A DNA stretch of 64,000 nucleotides, from assembly GCF_000516515.1 (NCBI RefSeq), contig NZ_KI911784.1:3324633-3388632 (forward strand), given 5' to 3'. This stretch comes from Chloroflexus sp. Y-396-1. GTDB lineage: Bacteria > Chloroflexota > Chloroflexia > Chloroflexales > Chloroflexaceae. The notes below the pieces were generated by a model, which did not search any database, had not been told where the DNA came from, and saw nothing but the letters and a program-made list of their open reading frames with translations. Positions 18,163 through 26,952 of the stretch are shown here, in pieces. Both the position numbers and the translations under genes were made by a program. Position 1 is the first letter of the stretch. Every line of letters starts with the position of its first letter.

Positions 18163-18936
18163 CTATACGTTGATGCGACGTACCATTGCACACACTTGTG
18201 CAACCTGTTGGGGATGACCGATCACTACTGGATTCGGCAATCGAATCGTCTGAAGTAGCGTTATCCAATCGGGTAAGGTACCCTCAAGAGGACAGATAAT
18301 GCCTCCGGCGGCCTGAACAATTGTCCAACCGGCGGCAACATCCCATACTTTTGCCCGCCCAATAATGGCCGCTCTGGCCTGACCGCGAGCCACATAGCAG
18401 CAATCGGCTGCCACCGATCCTAACACGCGCACCTTACCGGGGTAGTGAATGGTGTAGGAACGGTGAAAAGTAGAAGGAATAGCAATCCAGTCGTTTGGAC
18501 CAGGTGGCTGAGGAGGTGCTACCTGAATGGGAAGATCATTCCAAAATGCCTTGCCACCAGCAACTGCCCAATAACAATCACCTAACACCGGAAGATAGAT
18601 GACGCCGACTTGTGGCTCGCCACGCCGGATCAATCCAATGGAAACCGCCCACATCGGCAAGCCGGACACAAATGAGCTAGTACCGTCTATCGGATCAATG
18701 ACCCAGATATACTCGCGGTCGAGACCAACCGGATCGCGTTCTTCACCCATCACACCGTGATCAGGAAAGTGAAAATGGATCGTATCGCGCAACCAGTCTT
18801 CAATCGCCCGATCAGCAGCCGTTACTAGACTCCGATCAAGCTTCCGTTCCGGCGACACTTGATTGAAGTACGAACGCAAAAGCATATTGCCAGCTTGCTG
18901 AGCCCATGCGCGCACAAGCGCAATGTCTATCTCCAC
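18163..18936 (-). CDS. Inositol-monophosphatase-family phosphatase
   Basis: 257 residues from GTG 18936 (GGAGG five bases upstream); a further in-frame GTG at 18969 would add 11 residues. Motifs of the Mg/Li-dependent phosphatase fold are clear: GEE (metal), WVIDPIDGTSSFVSGLP (motif A, where most members have T-x-N-F) and WDVAAGWTIVQAAGG (motif B). Substrates in the family include inositol phosphates, fructose bisphosphate, histidinol phosphate and PAP; sequence does not decide. It is a single gene with no visible operon partner. Confidence 0.88.
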   Translation of the reverse strand: MEIDIALVRAWAQQAGNMLLRSYFNQVSPERKLDRSLVTAADRAIEDWLRDTIHFHFPDHGVMGEERDPVGLDREYIWVIDPIDGTSSFVSGLPMWAVSIGLIRRGEPQVGVIYLPVLGDCYWAVAGGKAFWNDLPIQVAPPQPPGPNDWIAIPSTFHRSYTIHYPGKVRVLGSVAADCCYVARGQARAAIIGRAKVWDVAAGWTIVQAAGGIICPLEGTLPDWITLLQTIRLPNPVVIGHPQQVAQVCAMVRRINV

Positions 18937-19822
18937 CCAAGCCTCCGCCGATAATAGGCCGCAACTCACGCCTGCTGCGGCGCGTTATTTTATTGTACTA
19001 CTAATTTGGAGACGGATATTGTGATGGCCTGGGATGTTTCTTGAAATTCTTCCCAAAGAGTATCTGCTGTAATGGCTTCGCGAAAGAGTGAGTTGGTCAG
19101 TCAGGGTGACTGTGCGCGGCCACGCCCTGATCAGAATTGTCAGGCAACTGTTGAGGCAAAGCGATACCGCCGCCAACCTGCCTGTAGCTTGTGCGGAGAC
19201 ACACTGCTTCTCATGCCAACAGCGTTCTGTCGCTCACCGACACACTAGGGCGGGCGCACAAGACCCGTTAGTCGTAGCGCCGCTCCCCGCCATCCTGAGG
19301 CAGGATCGGCCAATGAGGGACAGTTGACCCAGTTTCGCGCTGCGGGGAACACAGCGGTGCTGAAGGGGGAGGCTAGCCGCAGTGCGAAGGATGCTCCATT
19401 GTGGTAACCACCGCCTGCCACGGTTATAGCACCTCTGAACAATGCAACGTACCCATATCCGCCAATGGTGGCGGGGCGACAGGTACGGGTCGTAGAGGCA
19501 CGGTGCCGGTCTAAATAGACGCCGCGCCTTACCGGGTGATGCCGTCGGCATCCGACGGGTCGGCCATCGGGAGCTATCCATCGATAGGAAGCATCCGTCT
19601 TGTGCTGACGCCAAAGATGTGGATAGGCGCTCCTCTAGCACTGGCAAGCAGCACCGGTTCTCATCGTGCAGCACTTTCAGGTCAGTTCACCGTGTTCCGC
19701 TCGCTGACGCATTCTCATATAGGAGTAATGATACCCGGTCGTCGCAAACAGAATTTGGTATAAGGTATGATGAACGTACTATAAATGACTCTCGCGCTTG
19801 ACTTGGGTAAGAAATAAGAAAT
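18937..19822. other. Long gene-poor stretch with decayed-looking coding fragments
   Basis: About 890 bp without a supported gene. A 146-codon minus-strand frame (19234-19674) and an interrupted plus-strand frame (about 19150-19510, with a C-x2-C pair in ACSLCGD and stops at 19249 and 19408) compete over the same DNA, and neither has a ribosome site. GC content is higher than in the flanks. A relic of a mobile element or lost gene is possible, but I could not match it. The last 90 bases are AT-richer and hold the ASCH gene's promoter region. Confidence 0.4.
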
Positions 19823-20329
19823 ATGCAGATATTATTCCCAACCTGGCAGGCCATCGTATCTGCGACGCAAACACAACCACAATGGCACGAACGACTGCTG
19901 AAGTGGTATCACCACCGGCTTGAGACGACGCTACACCTCGTCATTCTGCGCGAACCGTACTTGAGCCGTATCCTCACCGGGCAAAAACGGATCGAAAGCC
20001 GATTTGCATGTGATCGCCGACCGCCGTTTGCTCGTGTCAACCTTGGCGACATACTTCTGCTCAAACGTGCTGGTGGGCCGCTCGTTGGACTAGCGCTGGT
20101 GAAACATGTGATCAGTCGCGCATTGACGCCTGATGTGCTCGATGAGATTCGCTACAATTACGCTGCCGATCTCGCCATTGATGATGATCACTTTTGGGAG
20201 CGACAGACCCAGAAACGTTTCGTTACCCTGGTCTGGATAGGCGAAGTCTGTCCGCTGCCCCCGATTCCAATTCCCCATCGCGATCGTCGCGGATGGATTC
20301 TCATTAGGCAGTATGTGCGTCGTCTCTGA
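19823..20329 (+). CDS. ASCH-domain protein
   Basis: 168 residues. After 40 non-conserved residues comes VILREPYLSRILTGQKRIESRF, the ASCH/PUA-like motif (I-x-K-x-I-E-x-R), and then VNLGDILLLKRAGGPLVGLALVKHV. ASCH proteins are small beta-barrels thought to bind RNA, and some hydrolyse N4-acetylcytidine; the catalytic set is not conserved clearly enough to claim that. ATG 19823 has a weak purine-rich leader (aagaaataagaaat). The gene stands alone after a long non-coding region. Confidence 0.8.
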   Translation: MQILFPTWQAIVSATQTQPQWHERLLKWYHHRLETTLHLVILREPYLSRILTGQKRIESRFACDRRPPFARVNLGDILLLKRAGGPLVGLALVKHVISRALTPDVLDEIRYNYAADLAIDDDHFWERQTQKRFVTLVWIGEVCPLPPIPIPHRDRRGWILIRQYVRRL

Positions 20330-20463
20330 CCTGCGGGTTTTCAAAGTTTTCGGTACCCGTGCTGCGGAACGCACCTGACACTTTTCACGTTCCCTAAATC
20401 CCCGCTTTATTGCTGCCGGTCAGGAATCGACGTTGCCAGATCCTACCTCGTACCAACGATGGA

Positions 20464-20492
20464 TTGACGCACCCTTTGATCTGTGGTATTTT
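20464..20492 (+). promoter_or_regulatory. Promoter of the NDH-2 gene
   Basis: TTGACG (20464-20469), 17-bp spacer, TATTTT (20487-20492). It lies 30 bases before the ATG, with aaagga as ribosome site. Confidence 0.65.
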
Positions 20493-20522
20493 GTGAATGG
20501 TTTCACAGAAAGGATGTAAAGA

Positions 20523-21848
20523 ATGACATCGCTATCATTGGATGCTCAACCGGCACGGCGCCCCCGAATTGTGATTGTTGGCGCGGGTTTTGGTGGTCTT
20601 GCTGCTGCACGTACTCTGGCAAAGGCTCCGGTTGATGTTTTGCTGATTAATCGCACAAATTACCATGGCTTTTGGCCGCTTCTCTATCAGGTTGCGACTG
20701 CCGGTCTTGAACCTGAATCGATTGCGTACCCGGTACGGGCGATCTTGCGTCGGTACCGAAATGCCGATTTTCTGCTGGCTGAAGTGCGCGGAATTGATGT
20801 TCAGCGCCGGTTCGTGCAGACCGATCTCGGCGACGTTACCTACGACTACGTGATCCTGGCAGCCGGTAGCACAACGAATTTCTTCGGCAATGAACGAATC
20901 GCCCACTACACCATGGGGATGAAAGACCTTAACGAGGCCCAAAGGTTGCGCAATCACGTGTTACTGTGTTGTGAACGAGCCGCCGCCGAAACCGATCCGG
21001 ACAAGCGGGCAGCATTATTGACCTTCGCCGTGGTTGGGGGTGGTCCTACCGGCGTCGAGCTGGCTGGTGCGTTTGTCGAGCTGATCCGACACGTCATTCG
21101 TCATGACTATCCAATGCTCGATGTCCGTCAGGCGCGCGTCGTGCTGATTGAAGCCACCGACCGCATTCTTGCCTCGTTCCCCGATTCTTTGCAGCGTGCA
21201 GCGCTAAGGCGTTTGCAGCGCATGGGGGTCGAAGTGCGGCTAAATACACCGGTAGCCGATGCTGATGCGACCGGATTGCGTTTTCACAATGGCGAGCAGC
21301 TCGTTGCTAAAACGGTCGTCTGGGCGGCAGGAGTACGCGGGGCGCCGTTGGCCGATGCGCTTGGCATGCCACTGAGTCGGGGGGCGCGAGTACCTGTGAC
21401 CCCGATGCTTACCCTTCCCGCAGACGAGCGCGTCTTTGTGATTGGCGATATGGCATATCTTGAAGGCTATCGCCCTGGGGTTGCGTATCCGATGGTAGCG
21501 CCGGTAGCTATCCAGATGGGTGAACAGGCAGCGCGCAATATTCTCGCTCACATCAATGGTCAGCCAATGCAACCGTTTCGTTACGTCGACAAAGGGCAAA
21601 TGGCGACGATCGGACGCAGTGCTGCTGTGCTTGATGCGTTTGGCATTCGCCTGAGTGGTTGGCTGGCCTGGGTTGGCTGGTTGTTTGTGCACTTGATGGC
21701 CCTGGTTGGGTTTCGTAATCGGGCACTGGTTCTGCTCAATTGGGCCTATAGCTACTTTACCTATGACCGTGGGGTGCGCTTGATTTTTGGTCTTGGCGCC
21801 GAGGAGCAGACAGAAGAGCTGCTACGTAAACAAGATGTGTCACGTTGA
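20523..21848 (+). CDS. ndh: Type II NADH dehydrogenase (NDH-2)
   Basis: 441 residues. The first dinucleotide fold RIVIVGAGFGGLAAARTL binds FAD; the second, TFAVVGGGPTGVELAGAF, binds NAD(P)H. Also typical are YHGFWPLLYQVATAGLEP near the flavin, VWAAGVRGAPLADALG, and VIGDMAYLEG, the second FAD-binding motif. The C-terminal 70 residues hold a hydrophobic stretch (LSGWLAWVGWLFVHLMALVGF) that attaches the enzyme to the inner membrane. It oxidises NADH and reduces quinone without pumping protons, feeding respiration or keeping redox balance in the light. It has its own promoter. Confidence 0.93.
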   Translation: MTSLSLDAQPARRPRIVIVGAGFGGLAAARTLAKAPVDVLLINRTNYHGFWPLLYQVATAGLEPESIAYPVRAILRRYRNADFLLAEVRGIDVQRRFVQTDLGDVTYDYVILAAGSTTNFFGNERIAHYTMGMKDLNEAQRLRNHVLLCCERAAAETDPDKRAALLTFAVVGGGPTGVELAGAFVELIRHVIRHDYPMLDVRQARVVLIEATDRILASFPDSLQRAALRRLQRMGVEVRLNTPVADADATGLRFHNGEQLVAKTVVWAAGVRGAPLADALGMPLSRGARVPVTPMLTLPADERVFVIGDMAYLEGYRPGVAYPMVAPVAIQMGEQAARNILAHINGQPMQPFRYVDKGQMATIGRSAAVLDAFGIRLSGWLAWVGWLFVHLMALVGFRNRALVLLNWAYSYFTYDRGVRLIFGLGAEEQTEELLRKQDVSR

Positions 21849-21928
21849 TGGTGTGTTCTCAGTGAAGATGTCACCCGTTCACATCACGATTTGAACCACT
21901 GTAGGGGTGCGGCGCTACTGCGCCCTAA

Positions 21929-22080
21929 GAGCCTGATCAAACACCCGGCTTTCTCATTAGGCACGCACCGAACCCGTGCGACCATTGCGTGAGGGGTGTT
22001 CAGCATTCGTTCGCTCCCGCCCACCCTCCCCCTGCCACTCCCCATGGGAGAGAGGAAGGGGGCTGGGGGGAAGGTGAGGG
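21929..22080. repeat. Family-2 repeat, copy B (one end only)
   Basis: It begins GAGCCTGATCAAA (21929-21941), followed by the shared cattaggcacg..cgaacccgtgc segment, a ccattgcgtgagggg tract and the purine/pyrimidine hairpin core ending in ggtgaggg. The matching right terminal repeat is not seen, so the copy is truncated. Confidence 0.65.
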
Positions 22081-22096
22081 CCGCCCTCACCCCCGG

Positions 22097-22123
22097 CCCC
22101 GCTCCCGCACTGCGGGAGCGGGG
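22097..22123. repeat. 12-bp GC hairpin within the repeat-rich gap
   Basis: CCCCGCTCCCGC-act-GCGGGAGCGGGG, a perfect 12-bp stem with a 3-base loop. A second, weaker one (cctctcccgcagcgtgggagagg) lies near 22196. Both resemble the family-2 core and may terminate the ndh transcript. Confidence 0.6.
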
Positions 22124-22395
22124 TGATCTGAGGACATGGTATCGTTGACAGATGCCAGCGCAGAATCGCCCCTGCTCCGCTTATCTCCCCCTTCCTCTCC
22201 CGCAGCGTGGGAGAGGAAAGAGCTGGGGGAAGGTGAGGGGGCATAATTCCCGCTCCCATTTTTCCATCTTGTGTTATATTTGGACATATCAACAACATTG
22301 TATGTAAACCAAACAGGCGCGCTGCAACCTTATTCATCAGATGCGAGTCATAATATTATGCAGCTTGCGACTGTTGTAAGAGGTGGAGGAACGCA

Positions 22396-23157
22396 GTGCC
22401 ATTCTGTCCCCAATGTGGTGTTGCCAACCCGGATAGTGCTCGCTTTTGCGATCAATGTGGCGCCCAACTCATTCCGGTTCCATCAAAACCTGCATCACCG
22501 TCAGTTCAACCCGTCACCTCATCAGGGTCGACGACCGGAGCTCCTGTCAGCGCCGGGCCGTCGAGTTGCCCACAATGCGGCGCTGGTGTCATTCCAGGTG
22601 AAGCATTCTGCGACAATTGTGGCGCACCGCTACTCAACTATTCCCGGACTGCTCCGCCAGTAGCGCCCGATCTGCCCTTTCCTGGCGCCCCACCTCAGCC
22701 CGTTTACCCACCACCGCAACCGGCAACAATCCAGGGGGGGAAGCCGACCCCAGTGCCACCACCAAAACCATCAATACCATCTACGGCGCCAGTCACGCCA
22801 TCTCCACCGGTTGCTCCACCAATTCGCAATTCACTGGCCGGAATCCGTCTTCGACTGCGGAGCGGGGCAGTGTTGACATTGCCCGCAACAACACAAGCTT
22901 TCATTGGTCGTGCCGATCCGGTCAGTAACTTCTACCCTGATATTGATCTAACCGCTTATGGTGGTCTTGAACACGGCGTTGGTCGGCGCCATGGTCGTTT
23001 CATAATCCAACAGGGTCTGGTCTATTACGAAGACCTTGATAGTACAAACGGCAGTTTCCGTAATGGTATTAAACTATTACCACGTCAACCACAACTGCTC
23101 CAGTATGGTGATGAACTACGTCTGGGCTTGCTCTCGTTCGTTGTTGAGATACCATAA
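22396..23157 (+). CDS. Double zinc-ribbon FHA-domain protein
   Basis: 253 residues. Two zinc ribbons open it: CPQCG...FCDQCG (residues 4-22) and CPQCG...FCDNCG (about 58-76). A long Pro-rich linker (to about 145) leads into an FHA domain with GRADPVSNFYPDIDL, RRHGRF and DLDSTNGSFRNG, which reads phosphothreonine peptides. Proteins of this layout report Ser/Thr kinase signals. The only kinase gene in the window is at 38221, so its partner is unknown. The start is GTG 22396, behind ggagg. Confidence 0.88.
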   Translation: MPFCPQCGVANPDSARFCDQCGAQLIPVPSKPASPSVQPVTSSGSTTGAPVSAGPSSCPQCGAGVIPGEAFCDNCGAPLLNYSRTAPPVAPDLPFPGAPPQPVYPPPQPATIQGGKPTPVPPPKPSIPSTAPVTPSPPVAPPIRNSLAGIRLRLRSGAVLTLPATTQAFIGRADPVSNFYPDIDLTAYGGLEHGVGRRHGRFIIQQGLVYYEDLDSTNGSFRNGIKLLPRQPQLLQYGDELRLGLLSFVVEIP

Positions 23158-23172
23158 TCGAGTACAAGATGT

Positions 23173-24135
23173 ATGAAAACGACAGAATCTTTGCGAATTG
23201 CAATCGTCGGTGTTGGCGGCGTTGGCGGTTATTTTGGCGGCCGTCTGGCTCAAGCTGGCCATGATGTGTTCTTCATTGCCCGCGGTGCGCATTTGGCTGC
23301 GATGCAACGGCATGGTCTGCGGGTGCAAAGTATCGCCGATGATTTTATATTACCGGAGGTCAAAGCCACTGATGATCCGGCAACAGTAGGGCCAGTTGAT
23401 CTCGTGATCGTAGCGGTAAAAGGGTGGCAGGTGCGTGAAGTAGCTATAGCCATGCGCCCCATGATTGGGCCACAAACGGTTGTTCTCCCGCTGCTGAATG
23501 GGGTCGATGCCCCAACCGAACTGGCAGAGGTTCTCGGCGCTGATCACATCCTAGCTGGATTATGTCGGATTATTGCCTATCGCGCCGCTCCAGGAGTGAT
23601 AGTTCACGCTGGTGTCAATCCGCCATCCATCGACTTTGGCGAACTAGACAACCGACGCACCCCCCGACTGGAATGGATCAGGGCGGCGTTTGAAAGAGCT
23701 GGTATTCAGGCGCACATTCCTGACGATATTCACGTGGCGCTTTGGCAAAAATTTATGCTCGTCTGTACCTGGAGCGGCTTTGGGGCAGCAACCCGTGCCC
23801 CGATTGGGGTCTGGCGTTCGTTGCCTGAAACCCGACCGCTAGTCGAGCGTTGTCTGCAAGAGGTCGTGGATGTCGCTGTGGCCCGTGGTGTTATGATGCC
23901 GGAACAGGCAGTCGCTTCGATGATGGCATTCATTGATAGTATGCCATACGATGGAACGGCTTCGCTCCAACGCGATGTCATGGCCGGACAACCCTCAGAA
24001 CTGTCTAGCCAGAATGGCGCACTGGTACGGTTGGCCCGTGAAGCTGGCGTGTCTGTTCCGGTGAATGAGATGCTATATGCGATCTTGCTGCCGCAAGAGC
24101 TGGCAGCACGTGGCCAATTACCAGAACGACGTTGA
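23173..24135 (+). CDS. panE: 2-dehydropantoate 2-reductase family
   Basis: 320 residues. The NADPH-binding fold starts RIAIVGVGGVGGYFGGRLAQAGHDV, and VDLVIVAVKGWQ and LPLLNGVD are the next family markers. The C-terminal helical domain has the lysine in ALWQKFMLVCTWSG and the later S-L-Q-R-D-V-x-A-G-Q-P-S-E-L motif of ketopantoate reductases. It reduces ketopantoate to pantoate in CoA synthesis; paralogues act on other 2-oxoacids, so the symbol is tentative. It starts 15 bp after the FHA gene and its stop overlaps the region before the peptidase gene, making a likely three-gene unit. Confidence 0.85.
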   Translation: MKTTESLRIAIVGVGGVGGYFGGRLAQAGHDVFFIARGAHLAAMQRHGLRVQSIADDFILPEVKATDDPATVGPVDLVIVAVKGWQVREVAIAMRPMIGPQTVVLPLLNGVDAPTELAEVLGADHILAGLCRIIAYRAAPGVIVHAGVNPPSIDFGELDNRRTPRLEWIRAAFERAGIQAHIPDDIHVALWQKFMLVCTWSGFGAATRAPIGVWRSLPETRPLVERCLQEVVDVAVARGVMMPEQAVASMMAFIDSMPYDGTASLQRDVMAGQPSELSSQNGALVRLAREAGVSVPVNEMLYAILLPQELAARGQLPERR

Positions 24136-24155
24136 ATACGAGTGAGGATTTCCAG

Positions 24156-25265
24156 ATGTCTGCACGTCTTGAGTACTTGCGCGAGCGTCTGCAAACCGAC
24201 GGCTGGGCTGGCGCGGTGCTGATGCCAGCGATCAACCTGACCTATCTGACCGGTCTGCGATTTCATCCCGGCAAACGGCTAACCCTGCTGCTGCTATCAG
24301 CCAGTGACACGCCGCCGGTTATGGTGTTGCCCCAGCTCGAACTTGAACGAGTACGAGCCAGCATGACGTTTGCGGCGCGTTTTTTTGCCTGGAGCGATGC
24401 TGAAGGGCCCTTAAAGGCACTGACCACCGGTATGGAAGCGGCTTTCGGCGCTGGTGTACCGGCCAAACCCATCGCGGTCGAGTATTCCGCCATGCGGGTC
24501 ATGGAATTACGTGCGCTCGAAGCGGTCGCTCCTGGTATACGAACCGGTGATCTTGATCCGCTGCTAAGCGAACTACGGATGGTGAAAGATGCCGAAGAGC
24601 TGTCACTTATGGAGCGGGCAGTGGCTATTGTGGAGCAGGCCTTGCAGACGTTTTTGCCTCATGTTCGTGCTGGAATGAGCGAACGTGCCCTCTCGCGGAT
24701 GCTCAGCGAGGCAATCCTGGCTGCTGGCGCCGATGGCGAGAGCTTTGCCAATATGATCGCCAGCGGCCCCAATGCTGCCAATCCTCATCACGAAAACAGT
24801 GATCGCTTGCTACAAACTGGTGATCTGGTCATTATCGATTGTGGTGCAGTCTACCGCGGATACCATTCAGACATTACGCGCACCATCGCGGTTGGTGAAC
24901 CTGATCCGGTCGCCCGTCATATTTATGACATCGTATTAGCAGCAAACACAGCCGGACGCGATGCGTGCCGCCCTGGTGTCAGCGGTGCGGCTATCGATGC
25001 TGCAGCCCGCTCGGTCATCGAAGCTGCCGGGTATGGTGCGGCGTTCGTCCATCGTACCGGTCATGGTCTTGGGCTTGAGACGCACGAATTACCCAACATT
25101 GTTGCTGGCAGTGACACGCCACTCCGACCAGGAACAACCTTCACCGTTGAACCCGGTATCTACTTGCCCGGTCAATATGGTGTGCGGATCGAGGATGATG
25201 TGGTGATTACTGAGGATGGAAGCCGTTCTTTAACGACCTTTCCCCGTGAACTTATCGTTGTTTAA
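24156..25265 (+). CDS. M24-family Xaa-Pro peptidase
   Basis: 369 residues from ATG 24156, which has gagg eight bases upstream; the in-frame TTG at 24132 lies inside the previous gene. An N-terminal creatinase-like domain (about 1-120) precedes the pita-bread catalytic domain. Metal ligands are visible: D in IIDCGAVYRGY, D in HSDITRT, H in HRTGHGLGLETHE, E in TVEPGIYLPGQ and E in RIEDDVVIT. This fits proline dipeptidase or aminopeptidase P, cytoplasmic, using two divalent metals. Cleavage specificity is not readable. Confidence 0.9.
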   Translation: MSARLEYLRERLQTDGWAGAVLMPAINLTYLTGLRFHPGKRLTLLLLSASDTPPVMVLPQLELERVRASMTFAARFFAWSDAEGPLKALTTGMEAAFGAGVPAKPIAVEYSAMRVMELRALEAVAPGIRTGDLDPLLSELRMVKDAEELSLMERAVAIVEQALQTFLPHVRAGMSERALSRMLSEAILAAGADGESFANMIASGPNAANPHHENSDRLLQTGDLVIIDCGAVYRGYHSDITRTIAVGEPDPVARHIYDIVLAANTAGRDACRPGVSGAAIDAAARSVIEAAGYGAAFVHRTGHGLGLETHELPNIVAGSDTPLRPGTTFTVEPGIYLPGQYGVRIEDDVVITEDGSRSLTTFPRELIVV

Positions 25266-25476
25266 CTCGTAGAGACGACCGGCCAGGCAAGCTCGTCATT
25301 CTGCGTTCGGGTGTGCCGGGCACGTCGGTGCTTCAACATAACCACTTGTGTATAACGACAGCTCATCATCTGCTGTGATACAGCCTATTCCATACCGCAT
25401 CAGAATGCTATGCAGGTGGGTTAGGTCCCACCTCTGCCAGGGGTAGGCAAGACTGTTGAGATACGCTGTGTTCTCA

Positions 25477-25596
25477 GAGTGTGTCTGAAAACCATTCCTC
25501 TCTCTTGAGCTGTGTCGAGGTAATATGCACTGCTGAAGCCGCGCTTCAGCAGTGCAAGACAACCAATTCCTGAAGAGAATATTCAGACACACCCTC
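25477..25596. repeat. Inverted-repeat unit with inner 14-bp hairpin
   Basis: Outer arms TGTGTCTGAA (25480-25489) and TTCAGACACA (25582-25591), extended by GAG on the left and CC-CTC on the right, enclose a perfect hairpin TGCACTGCTGAAGC-cgc-GCTTCAGCAGTGCA (25526-25556). It lies between convergent genes and may terminate both. A related GAGCGTGTCTGA string occurs at 7804-7815. Confidence 0.7.
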
Positions 25597-25613
25597 ATGT
25601 GTTGCAGCAGACC

Positions 25614-26639
25614 CTACTCTTCGCCGAGCAATTCGGCCATTACCGCCGCAAAAGCTTCACGCGATGGACGCAGACGATCTTCGGCGAGTGCAGCAATAGG
25701 CGTATTCCCGATACCCAACGTTTCAGCCAGGGTTGGCCGATGTTCGTTGAGATAGATGAGACCGGTCACAAACTCATTGGTGGATCGAGCCTGCTCGAGC
25801 AGTAAGAGCGCTGCACTGCGATCGGTCGGATCGTAATCACGGTTCAGTTTACGTAATCGAATGACCGGCCCATCGTGGAGCTGTACATCACGCACTTCAC
25901 CCGGTTCGTACTCCACAGAAACCTCTTCGTAGTGAGGAATGAAGCTAATATCGTGGAGCGGTGATTCGTGCGTTTTCCCGTAGGTATAGCTTTTCGTTGA
26001 ACGGTCGTGGTTGTTGAATGTCACACACGGACTGATAATATCGATTACAGCCGCACCGTGAAAATGGAATGCAGCTTTAATCAGTTCGCGAACCTGCTTT
26101 GCGTCACCGGCAAACGAACGGGCGACAAAACCACATCCGGCCAGAATAGCCTCTGCGCAAATATCAATTGGCGGAAAATGATTCATCCCGGCGTGTTTCA
26201 ACTCCTGACCTTCATCGGCCGTAGCCGAAAATTGGCCTTTCGTCAGCCCATAAACACCGTTATTTTCAACAATGTAGACAACAGGTACATTCCGGCGCAA
26301 CAAGTGAATGAATTGCCCCAAACCAATACTGGCAGTATCACCATCACCACTAACAGCCAACGGGCGCAGGGTATGGTTAGCAAGATGAGCACCGGTGGTC
26401 ACCGATGGCATCCGTCCGTGCAGCGAATTGAAGCCGTGCGAGCGGCCCAGAAAGTAGGCGGCTGATTTGCTTGAACAGCCGATACCACTCATACGGATGA
26501 CTGTGTGTGGTGGGAGCGACAACTCAAAAGCGGCGGCAATGATCTGGCTGGCGATTGAGTCGTGACCACAGCCAGCACAGAGGGTCGAAGGCGCACCGCG
26601 ATAATCGGCTTTGGTTAAGCCAATAGCATTTTGTGTCAT
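25614..26639 (-). CDS. korB: 2-oxoacid:ferredoxin oxidoreductase, beta subunit (2-oxoglutarate type)
   Basis: 341 residues. The thiamine-pyrophosphate site is clear: CAGCGHDSIASQI near the N-terminus, SGIGCSSKSAAYFLGR, GDGDTASIGLGQFIHLLRRN, and VVYIVENNGVYGLTKGQFSAT. Together with KorA it oxidises or, running reductively, makes a 2-oxoacid with ferredoxin. Family resemblance is to 2-oxoglutarate enzymes, but 2-oxoisovalerate or pyruvate activity cannot be ruled out. ATG 26639 is preceded by caggagg. A family-1 repeat lies between it and korA, so its expression may depend on read-through of that element. Confidence 0.92.
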   Translation of the reverse strand: MTQNAIGLTKADYRGAPSTLCAGCGHDSIASQIIAAAFELSLPPHTVIRMSGIGCSSKSAAYFLGRSHGFNSLHGRMPSVTTGAHLANHTLRPLAVSGDGDTASIGLGQFIHLLRRNVPVVYIVENNGVYGLTKGQFSATADEGQELKHAGMNHFPPIDICAEAILAGCGFVARSFAGDAKQVRELIKAAFHFHGAAVIDIISPCVTFNNHDRSTKSYTYGKTHESPLHDISFIPHYEEVSVEYEPGEVRDVQLHDGPVIRLRKLNRDYDPTDRSAALLLLEQARSTNEFVTGLIYLNEHRPTLAETLGIGNTPIAALAEDRLRPSREAFAAVMAELLGEE

Positions 26640-26674
26640 AGTTCCTCCTGCCGGTCAGGATATTCAGCATTACA

Positions 26675-26879
<205 letters not shown>

Positions 26880-26952
26880 ATTACATCTTTCACCGAATAA
26901 CCTCAGAGCGTATCCCTTTGACGACGAGGTTCATCATTGTCGCGAAACGCTC

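Noticed and set aside
19234-19674. 146-codon minus-strand frame as a gene
   Set aside because: No ribosome site, no recognisable domain and competing frames on the same DNA; kept only as part of an orphan-region note.
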